From the NCBI GenBank assembly GCA_019054805.1, contig JAHQIY010000007.1:4903501-4967500 (forward strand): DNA of 64,000 nucleotides, in the 5' to 3' direction. The position numbers and the translations under genes were made by a program. Shown here in pieces: positions 56,306 through 64,000 of this stretch. The notes under the pieces are model-generated. The model was not told the DNA's origin, did no database searches, and was given only the letters and a program-made list of their open reading frames with translations. The stretch's first letter is position 1, and each line of letters opens with the position of its first letter. The DNA comes from Brachionus manjavacas (lineage: Eukaryota; Rotifera; Eurotatoria; Ploima; Brachionidae).

Positions 56306-59300
56306 CTAGTTAATTGCGTTAATTTTTAAAATCCATGATGTAAATTTAAAAAAATTTTCAAAGATTTTTATTTTCTAAAGTCTAAGCTATTTTTTGTAAG
56401 AAAAACTCTATTTTAGATTAATTTTAATTTAAAATGGAAAATAATAAGGAGACTTCCTTTTAATAAAGGTTTGCTTTATTTTTACCGAAAGATATTGGGC
56501 CTGAAAATTGATTTTTGAATTTTCATTTTTATAAAAAACTAATAAAATATTCAAAAACTCCAGTCAACAATTTAATATTCATAATTAAAAAGAAAGAAAA
56601 AACATTAAGAGTTCTACATTTTTTTAATTTTTTTTTTGTGTAATTTTACATAATAAATTGTTAGAAAATGTTGAGAAATTTTTGTAAGAAATTTTAATTT
56701 CAGGGATAATTAAACGTAACGTAAAAAATTTTTAATGCTTTACGATTTTGTTTAATTTTATTTGAAATATATGACAATTATTTATCAAATTTATTTTCAA
56801 CAATCATTTGGAAACAATTTATTTTTTTCTTTTTAATTTCTAGAATTTAAAAAAAAAAAACTAAAATAAAGCCAAAAAAAGCTAAAAAAGGCACTTTTTT
56901 TTCTATGTAGGCCTTTTTTAGAGATTTTCAAAAAAAATCATAATACGTCAGTTTTGGTAAAAATTTTTTTTTAAGCCCATTTGATGTAAAACTATGTAAT
57001 CTTACAATGTCTTAAGTAATATTACGGGTCTTGTCACCTCACCGAACAATTGTCCGGGACAATTTGATAATATCATTTACCTGTACTTTTTAATTTGTTA
57101 ATTATCCATAAAAAAAATAAAATTTGGAAAAGTCTCTTAAAAAACATTTAGATTCTCGAGGGGTAAATGGGATTGTAGAGGTTATCTTTGGAATAAAGTC
57201 ATTTAATAAAAAATCGACTATCAGAGTCAATGCAGACACCAAAAAATTCTGATAGACCACAGACAAAAAATTAAATTAATTAAAATTCCCTGGAAAATAT
57301 TTTTGTCTATAAAAAATTAAATTTTGTTATAAAATTATTTTCTTTATTTTATTGTAGTCATTATATAATAATTTTTTGTCTCGTAAAAGTCTAATAAAAC
57401 TTCCTTAAGATATTCACAATGGGTTAGTTTTTCGGTTTCAGCTAATTTTATTTTAAAGTGTTTAATTAGTTTTAGTAGTTAAAAATATTTTATATTATTA
57501 TTATTATTATTGACAAATTAAACTACGTCCCATGGACGATTTAAAAGAAGAAAAAAAAAAAAAATATAAGCATTATTAGAAATTAAAAAAGAATAAAAAA
57601 AAAAAAGAGAAAAACTTGTTCACCAAGTACTTTGTATATGACAATTATTTTATAGAAAAATATTTTATAATTATATTTATATTATAATATAAATAGATTC
57701 AGAGCCAACTTTGGATTCAGTATTTTGAAGATCTACTGACTTTGATGGGCGTTTTTGAGCTGATGGCTGAGCTGAAGCGCTTGAAGCTTCTTGATCTGCA
57801 ATACTAAGAGGCTCCGATATTGAATTTTTAAAAGCTTCTTCAATTTAATTTTATATTTTTTTCATAACTAAAATAAATTTAGATACATATAAAATTCCAT
57901 ATAAAATTTTGAGTAAAGAATGAGTTTTTCTCAAAGAAAAAGATAATTATTTTAAAATTTTTTAATTAATAATTTTTGTTTTCAGTTATAATTAACTGAG
58001 TTTAAATTATTATTCACGGGATTAGTTTGATTTTAAGAATTTTCTTGTGAAAATATGTTATCTTTCAACTGACAACATTTTTCTATTAAAAAAAGAAATC
58101 CGCTAATATATTAATTTTGCGTCTAAAAAAAACAATTATTTAGACGTTTTAGACGCAAAATTAAAATATAAAATATTTATAAAATATTAATTATAAAATA
58201 TATTTATAATAATAAATAAATATAATATTTATATTTAAAATAATTTTTTTGAATTATGCCTTTGGTGCAGCACCAAAGATTAAGAAATAAAACTAAAGAA
58301 ATTTAGACTAAAAAAATTATAAAATTCAAGTTCTGCTGCGGCGTTATTTTTATAAAAATTCAATAAAAAGACCAAAAAATTAAAAAGATTCTATTAAGAA
58401 TAAATGACTAATTAAGCTGTTGTTTTTTTGTTTTTTGAACCTTTTGGTCGACCCCTCCTTCTAACTACGACAGTTTCTTGTTCTACGGAAGTTGGCATAG
58501 CTGGAATCGTTATCACTGGATTTGACTAACAATACGACCAAAAGGTTCAAAAAACAAAAAAACAACAGTTGTAATTAGTCATTTATTTTACATAAATTTT
58601 TTTAGTCTTTTTATTGAATTTTTATAAAAATAATGCCGCAGCAGAGCTTGAATTTTATAATTTTTTTAGTCGAAATTTTTTAGTTTTATTTCTTAATCTT
58701 TGGTGCTGCATCAAAGGCATAATTCAAAAAAATTATTTTATATTTTTTACTTTAAAATCGAGTCTTGATGACGCATTTAACTTAAGGCTTTCAGTGTTTG
58801 ATGCGGACCTAAACGCGTGGTTTCGCTATTTGAGCATGCGCTCAAAGTTAAAAATATTATAACATGGGTGAGATGTACTTTGGTGCATGGTCCAAAGGCG
58901 TGTTTTAACTTGTGGTGCAGCATTATCGAACAAGGGAATACTAATACGGTATCTATCAAAAAAGCAAAGTATTAATTATTGTTTTTTAATAGATAAATTT
59001 AGGTAAATTCCTCTAATGATAACAGGCTCTGCTACGATTTTTTTGTCTCTTTTTGACAAATTTCTAGTTTGTTCACTAAATTGGCCTGGGTAAATAAATA
59101 TTTCAAATAATCAAATTTAGAAAATCCTAATAATTAAAAGTGAAAATTAAAATTAATCTAAATTAACTTTCAACAAAAGTCTGAATTGAACAAAAAAAAA
59201 GCTTGAAGTAAATTAAAAAAATAGCTTACCGACAAATAAGTTGATTAAAATAGTGCACATGAGACCAATGAAGAGCAAATAAATAATGTAGTTAGGCAAT

Positions 59301-61756
59301 GCTTGAATGTCATCTGTGAGGCCCATTTTGGCTGTTTCCAGTTCACCAGTAACCATTGTCAATGTTCTGATCAGCGAAAAAATAGTCGACTCGAAATAAG
59401 ACACGCCGAAATTGGACCGAATCCTTAACGAGAGCAAAAAACCGCAGTAGATAATTAAAAAAATGGGCAGGAATTTTGCCGAATTCATGAGTGTTCGGCA
59501 AAAAGCGACCACATACACACCAAATATTCTCAACTTTTGGACATGCAGCGGAAAAATCAAGAAAGCCAACAGCACCGAAATGGAGGCATAGGCGGACTTG
59601 GTCGAAAAATTGCTCGTGAACAGCGACAAAAAGCCGAGCAAATAGGTGACCAATTCGATCAGATTTTGCAGGTAGAAAAAGTACGCAAATCCGTCCAAGA
59701 GCATGAACTGGAGCAGTTCTTTGACAACGCAAACTGTGAGAGTCAGAATAAGCAGATAGAAAAGGACCGGATTGTCCGTAAAGTAGACCAACTCCTCCTC
59801 GAATTCATTCAAATTGTAGCCTTGACTCAATTCTTCATCAGTCAAATTGTAGCCAAACTCATTGTGGTAGAATTCGGCGCCAGCATTGGCCAGTTCCAGC
59901 GCGTACAGCGACAGCAACACTAGGAAAAAAAGGTAAAACAAAATGCTTATGTAGAAGGCCGAGCGCGGTATTAATCTCCACTTGAGATTCAACAGCATGC
60001 TGACAGTGCGGTGCTTAAGCAAATCTTCCTGGCCGGAGCGCGCGATCAGCATCAATGGGTGCTTGGCCAGATTTTCCACAGGCATGTCTATCTTGCTAAA
60101 GTCAATGACCTTGTCGTCTTCGATGCATCTGTCCAGAACGATGCGAAAATTGTCCCACATCTTCTTCTCGAACATGGCAAAAAGCTCCGGATTTTCCATG
60201 TACTTCACTTGTTTGAGGTCGGTGCGAGTGATCGCGTCCGATTCGGTGACAATGCTGATTGTGTCATCCGAATCCTCGTAGTTGTTCAGCCTGATTAGCT
60301 TGGACCAATTTTGATCCTGCAGCAATACCTTGACCACTTCGCTTTGGCCACGGCTGATGGCCAAGCCGAGACAGTTTTGCCTGCTCTCGTCCAGCTTGTT
60401 GACAATGGCTCCCTTGAGAAGCAAAAGTTTGACCACTTCGTGGGCGCCTTCGAGAGCGGCCGTGTGCAGCGCTGTTTGACTTTCGCTCATCTTCGAGTAC
60501 TTGTGGATTATGATTTTGCTTATTTCAAAAAAGCCCAAGCGACAACTCAGGTCCAGAGAGGTGAGGCTGTCTTCGTTTTTTGCCGTGACATCGGCGCCAT
60601 AGTCCAGCAACAGGGTCACAATGGTGGCGTGGCCGTGCTTGGTCGACAAATGAAGACTCGTGTTCGAGTTGGTGTCCACATGTTCCAAGAATTGGGTTAG
60701 TTTTCTGTCGCGCAAAAAATACTCGGCTATGTTGTAGAAGCCGCGAATGCACGCCAAATGGAAACAGGTCTGTCCGTTCATGTTCTGGGCGTAGAGCAGC
60801 GAGTCGACCGGAGTGTTGGTGTCATAGAGCTTTTGAAGCAGCATTTTGATTACCTCTAAATTTCCGTAGCGGCACGCTACATGCAGCACCGTGTCGTCTT
60901 GGCAATTGCGGAAAAAAAGCACCTCGCTTGTTTTCTGGAAGTATTTTTGCAGAAAGTATTTGAGCGACTCTAAATTGTTGAATTGGGCGCACAAATGGTA
61001 AAATGTGTTGCCCTCTACGTCCTTGGTGTCCAGCTCGATGTCCTCCGAGTTCAAAAGCTCTTCGACACACTTGTGGTTGCCGTGCACCACTGCGGACATT
61101 AGCGGTGTGAACAGCTTTTTGTTGCGAACTCTGACACTTGGTGTATGCGAGCCCACGCTGCAGATGCACGCGCAGAAATAGTTCCGGTCAGTCTCGACCC
61201 GGTTGAGCAGATTCTTCTCAAAAGTTATAAACTCTTTGATGAATTTGACCGAGTTGTTCTCGCACGCAACGTGCAGAGCATTGTCCAGATTGTTGTTTTG
61301 TCCGAATGAAATGGCATCGTTTTTGGCCAGTATGTCCAGTATGTTCACCGAGCCGTTCTTGGCGCCCACATGCACCGCCAGATTGCCAAGCTTGCCTTCT
61401 TTTATGTCCCGGTCCAAGTTGTATTCTTTGTACAGGGCCTCGACTATGTCAAAGTGGTTGTTGTTTATTGCAATGAAGACCAGTGGTTGTCGCGACGAGT
61501 CTTCTTTGCGTAGAGTGTAGTCCAAATAGTTTCGGTCGGAGGTCGACTCTTGTCTCAGCTTGTTTAGTATTTTGCGCACAATTTCTAGCTTTTCTTCTTT
61601 GGATTTGCACGCCAAGTGAACGGGCAGTACCGCGTTCGCCATCTTGTAGCATGACAGTCTCTCCGGCGTGGTATAATCGATGAGCATCAAAGCTACATCG
61701 TTGCTGTCAAATTTCAATGCTACATGAAGTGGCGTAAATTTCTTTTTGTCATCTAT
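55395..61756 (-). CDS. TRPA-family ion channel TRPA-A, 3' part (N-terminal exons outside window)
   Basis: Two exons are visible: 59230-61756 and 55395-56305, joined in phase 1 by GT-AG. Together they code 1145 residues collinear with TRPA-B residues 202-1405. The first of them begins IDDKKKFTPLHVAL right after CAAG at the same phase 0 as TRPA-B exon 4, so the missing N-terminus (about 200 residues in TRPA-B) must lie beyond 64000. I find no matching ankyrin frames between 61757 and 64000. Same domains: 13 visible ankyrin repeats, six membrane segments, pore, TRP helix, 40-residue-repeat tail. Predicted plasma-membrane cation channel. The large exon is visibly richer in G and C than its paralogue, especially at third codon positions. 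This creates many long false frames on the opposite strand. Confidence 0.9.
57490..57545 (-). repeat. LINE 3' end with CCATGGGAC and (AAT)n tail
   Basis: On - it reads CGTCCATGGGACGTAGTTTA then ATTTGTC and an (AAT)n run. The same CCATGGGAC end closes the LINE at 16725-17625. Confidence 0.55.
57681..57842 (-). pseudogene. Unassigned Ser/Ala-rich coding-like piece
   Basis: On - the frame reads EEAFKNSISEPLSIADQ, EASSASAQPSAQKRP, SKSVDLQNTESK and VGSESIY, then a stop. It has protein-like composition in an otherwise AT-rich intron. It could be an optional exon of TRPA-A or part of an inserted element; no clear splice acceptor in front. Confidence 0.3.
58112..58162. repeat. 19-bp hairpin TTTTGCGTCTAAA
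   Basis: TTAATTTTGCGTCTAAA at about 58112 is inverted at about 58145-58162 (TTTAGACGCAAAATTAA). Confidence 0.8.
58246..58735. mobile_element. Palindromic element carrying an AT-hook coding end
   Basis: Left arm 58246-58452 (TTTTTTGAATTATGCCTTTG-GTGCAGCACCAAAGATT onward) is inverted at about 58533-58735, about 90 percent identical. The unpaired centre is about 80 bases. The centre and inner arm code, on -, a basic AT-hook (see 58412-58525). No terminal duplication identified. Confidence 0.8.
58412..58525 (-). pseudogene. AT-hook C-terminal coding fragment (RRRGRPKGSKNKK)
   Basis: On - after a TTAG the frame reads SNPVITIPAMPTSVEQETVV, then VRRRGRPKGSKNKKTTA and a stop. RGRP flanked by basic residues is the AT-hook DNA-binding motif, and GRPKGSKNK is a common form of it. 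The right arm of the palindrome repeats the last part (RPKGSKNKKTT) in the opposite direction on +. It may be the last exon of a transposon protein or of a captured host gene. No upstream exon found. Confidence 0.5.
59230..61756 (-). CDS. TRPA-A large exon: ankyrin block plus channel domain
   Basis: Codes 842 residues. Ankyrin repeats include NLAVHVGAKNGSVNILDILA, QTCFHLACIRGFYNIAEYFL, NTSLHLSTKHGHATIVTLLL and QTALHTAALEGAHEVVKLLL. A Cys-bearing insertion (RNYFCACICSVGSHTPS) lies in the same place as in TRPA-B. After the last repeat (ISRGQSEVVKVLLQD) and a linker with KIDMPVENLAKHPLMLIARS come S1 (FYISILFYLFFLVLLSLYAL), S2, S3, S4 with KLRIFGVYVVAF, S5 (FLPIFLIIYCGFLLSLRIR), the pore (SLIRTLTMVTGELETAKMG) and S6 ending INLFVG. 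The S1-S2 loop is longer than in TRPA-B and strongly acidic. The intron of TRPA-B between ankyrin block and channel is absent. Confidence 0.93.
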
Positions 61757-61944
61757 CTTGAAGTGAAAAATTCAGCCAGATTTGATGAAAAGTTGTGCAA
61801 ATTAAGTTAAATAATTAATGAGTTAAATTAAAAATCAATTTTTTTAATTTTTTTTTTTTTGTTATTTAAAATTTTTAAAAAATAAATAAATACAGTGCTT
61901 CACACTTAACTCGAACTCGGATTTATTATTTTTTATCAATTTGT

Positions 61945-61975
61945 TATTTGTACCGAGCTAGAGCTCCTTCAGAAT
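61945..61975 (-). repeat. LINE 3' tail CTGAAGGAGCTCTAGCTCGG
   Basis: Reverse-strand copy of the tail at 63105 and 37298: CTGAAGGAGCTCTAGCTCGG TACAAATAAC. No coding part of the LINE is attached, so only a very short 3' end was inserted, or the body has been lost. Confidence 0.8.
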
Positions 61976-62219
61976 TAATTATTAAAAAAATAAAAAATAA
62001 AAATTCAAAAATGAAAAACTCGGACTTTACATTTAACTCGAACCTTCTTAGACCTTTTGTTGGAAAGCTTATTACTCTAATGTTAATAAATACGCTTAAC
62101 TCGAACTAAAAAATCTTAAATTTTTGAATAAATTTACACTTTACTCAAACTTTTTGCTTAATAATTAAAGCTTTTAATTGATCATTTGTCTTTTTGAATA
62201 ATACAAATAAACTTTAGAT

Positions 62220-63150
62220 ACTAATAAAATAATGGACAACGAATACTCTCTGCTTTTCGCAGATGATCTAGTTACATTCTTCATTTATAACAAAAAGGAG
62301 AACCTAGAATATAAGATAAATAACTACACCAACGAACTAGAACAATGGCTTACTAAATTGAAAATGAAGGTATCAGTTGAAAAGTCGTGTTCAGTAGTCT
62401 TTTCAAGGTAAAAAAAAGAGAGTAATAATCTAAACTTAAAAATTTATGGAAACAGAATACTGAGCCAAAAAGAAATCAAGTTTCTTGGTATTAAATTTGA
62501 TTCTAAGTTAAATTTTAATATACTACTAGACGAAATTAAAGAATGTAGCAATAAAGGGCTAAATATTATTAAGATATTGTCAAACAAAAAATAGGGTCTT
62601 ACTCAAAACACACTAGGTAATTTATATAAATCTTCAGTCGGATCAATTTTAGACTATTCTTTTCCTTGCTTGAATTCATTTTCAGAAAATAATATAAAAA
62701 AACTACAAGAAATTCAGAATACAGCAGCAGACAGATCTATTTTTAAGTTAAAATATTATACTCCCTCCAACATCGTGCATCATGATGCCCTTAATAAACT
62801 TAAATTACAAACAGTCTCAAATCGGCTTTTTGAGTTGAGTGAGAGATATGTTGGGACAGGACTGAGTCATTCTATACCATTGGTTGCAAGACTGGTGGAT
62901 GAATACAAAGAAGGTTTCAAATCGGGATCCCAACTCCATTGTGTAATTGCTACCTTACTATTTCCTCTTTTTTTTCCTGAAACCTTGAAATATGTAAACA
63001 TGTGCCACATGTAACAATCTATGTCTTCTTAACTTTCATTCTTTTTAATCTCATTTTATTAACTTTAATTTTATCTTTTATTTTGATTTTTTTATAAATT
63101 TATTCTGAAGGAGCCCTAGCTCGGTACAGATAGCAAATAAATAAATAAAT
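62220..63150 (+). mobile_element. LINE, 5'-truncated, with CGGTACAGA/(AAAT)n tail
   Basis: Reads MDNEYSLLFADDLVTFFIYN (FADD box intact), ELEQWLTKLKMKVSVEKSCS, then RILSQKEIKFLGIKFDSKLN, then SVGSILDYSFPCLNSFSENN, KKLQEIQNTAADRSIF, RLFELSERYVGTGLSHSIPL and LHCVIATLLFPLFF. Stops occur near 62410 and 62592, so it is dead but fairly young. The 3' end is CTGAAGGAGCCCTAGCTCGG-TACAGAT with an AAATAAATAAAT run. Open part of the frame: 62670-63014. The family differs from the CR1-like copies by its tail and by the lack of the RRATKL block. Confidence 0.88.
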
Positions 63151-64000
63151 AATAAAACATTAACAAATGACACATGAAGAAACAATAACACCCTAAGTAA
63201 TCCTTTTAACGATACGAAAACGAGAATATTCTATAAGATCATTAATTCTCGCAAATTTTTCGCTAAGTATCGTTAATTTATTTTATTGTAATAAGCTTTT
63301 TATTTTTTTTATCGAAATAAATGCAGTATAAATCGGATATGCGATCTTTATGTCAAAAATGCGCGACTATTATCAGTCTAAACCTGAAGATAACCAGCAA
63401 TTTCTAAAGTACTTTCAAGAAATGGAAAAATAGTTTAGAAACAAACAAAAAAAATAACTTAAATTAACTAATTTTTTTACAATTTAATTATTTTTATTTT
63501 CGTTTTATTATTTTTACTGAGGTGTTTTTGCAAATTGTGATTTTGTAATTAAGATGTTTTACTTAAAATGCTTAATGTTTTTTAATGGTTCTCGGTTAAC
63601 TCGAACTTTTCTCAAAGTCCCGAAGAGTTCGAGTTAAGTGTGAAACACTGTAACAATTTTTGCATTTTAATAACCTGCGAAAATTTTGCACTAATACAGT
63701 GATGCTCCGGTTAAGTTTTTATAACAATTCACGTAAATTATTGTAAATTTGCCAAATCATACGTAAAACAAAGTAAATTTACAAAAGTAAAAAATCATAA
63801 ATTTACTAAAACTCAAGAGTGGATTTAACGCAAAATTTGTTAAATTTTTACGTAAATTATTGTAAAAAAAAAAATGTCTATAAAATTAAAAAACTTTGTC
63901 ACATTAATTAAAAATATATATAAGTAAAATAATTATTTCAAGAACTGTTAAATTAAGAACTGTTGACCAAAAGAAAATAAATCAAGACTTAAACTAGAAA

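Larger units (their letters stand above)
56306..59229 (-). other. TRPA-A last intron with palindromic element
   Basis: Donor GTAAGC at 59229 and acceptor TAG at 56306-56308. Same position and phase as TRPA-B intron 5. Contains a LINE-type end (57490-57545), a Ser-rich coding-like piece (57681-57842), a small hairpin (58112-58160) and the AT-hook palindrome (58246-58735). Confidence 0.8.
61893..63650. mobile_element. TA-flanked pogo/Tc1-group element with LINE insertion
   Basis: Ends CAGTGCTTCACACTTAACTC-GAACT and, on -, CAGTGTTTCACACTTAACTC-GAACT, flanked by TA at 61891-61892 and 63651-63652. Further TTAACTCGAAC words recur at about 62034, 62097 and 63596, in the manner of sub-terminal binding-site repeats. 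A short + coding remnant at about 63353-63432 (MRDYYQSKPEDNQQFLKYF) may belong to its transposase. A LINE sits inside (62220-63145), and a second LINE tail on - at 61945-61975. Confidence 0.85.
61757..64000 (-). other. TRPA-A intron or upstream region, filled by mobile elements
   Basis: Begins with the acceptor CTTCAAG in front of IDDKKKF. Contains the pogo-like element 61893-63650 with LINE insertions. After 63652 there is a possible left end of another element at 63697 (TA-CAGTGATGCTCCGG) with ACGTAAA words. No exon of TRPA-A seen. Confidence 0.7.

Noticed and set aside
59343-61683. Many long open frames on + and in other - frames across the TRPA-A exon
   Set aside because: They lie over a well supported ankyrin/TRP coding exon and arise from its higher GC; none has a recognisable domain.
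1-64000. CRISPR arrays, operons, bacterial promoters or ribosome-binding sites
   Set aside because: Spliced animal-type genes and LINEs show a eukaryotic nuclear sequence; the simple repeats present are transposon tails.

Overview
The window is about 64 kb of very AT-rich DNA from an invertebrate animal. It has spliced genes with GT-AG introns, an ankyrin/TRP channel pair, a membrane-anchored trypsin-like protease and many non-LTR and DNA transposon remains. A lophotrochozoan with a compact AT-rich genome, such as a monogonont rotifer (Brachionus type), fits best. That is inference from composition and gene style, not from a marker gene.

Layout. 0-2 kb: open reading frame of a MULE transposase with a FLYWCH zinc finger, cut by the left edge. 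5-6.6 kb: single-exon secreted leucine-rich-repeat protein. 6.6-22.6 kb: transposon graveyard. It holds an 8-bp-TSD MITE of 710 bp, Tc1/mariner pieces, a hAT transposase end, a tRNA-derived SINE, and a GC-rich CR1-like LINE lying inside an inverted-repeat-bounded element. 22.7 kb: small intronless ubiquitin-like protein without the terminal Gly-Gly. 23.9-25.4 kb: broken Tc1/mariner element with both ends and its TA duplication. 26.5-32.5 kb: six-exon type II transmembrane serine protease on the + strand, with phases that close exactly.

35.8-51.6 kb and 55.4-61.8 kb, both on the - strand: two tandem TRPA-family channel genes. The left one (TRPA-B) looks complete: six exons, all phases consistent, 1405 residues. 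The right one (TRPA-A) lacks its N-terminal exons, which must lie beyond the right edge. Both have ankyrin repeats, six membrane segments and a pore. After S6 both carry a long helical tail built of five 40-residue repeats, which is the most unusual protein feature here. Their introns hold nested mobile elements.

The channels are predicted plasma-membrane sensors. The protease would act at the cell surface and the LRR protein outside the cell. Nothing ties these genes into one pathway; the clear local relationship is the tandem TRPA duplication. The rest is repeat biology: several LINE families with recognisable 3' ends, TA-duplicating DNA elements, and young palindromes. Coordinates of exons and element ends were read by eye.
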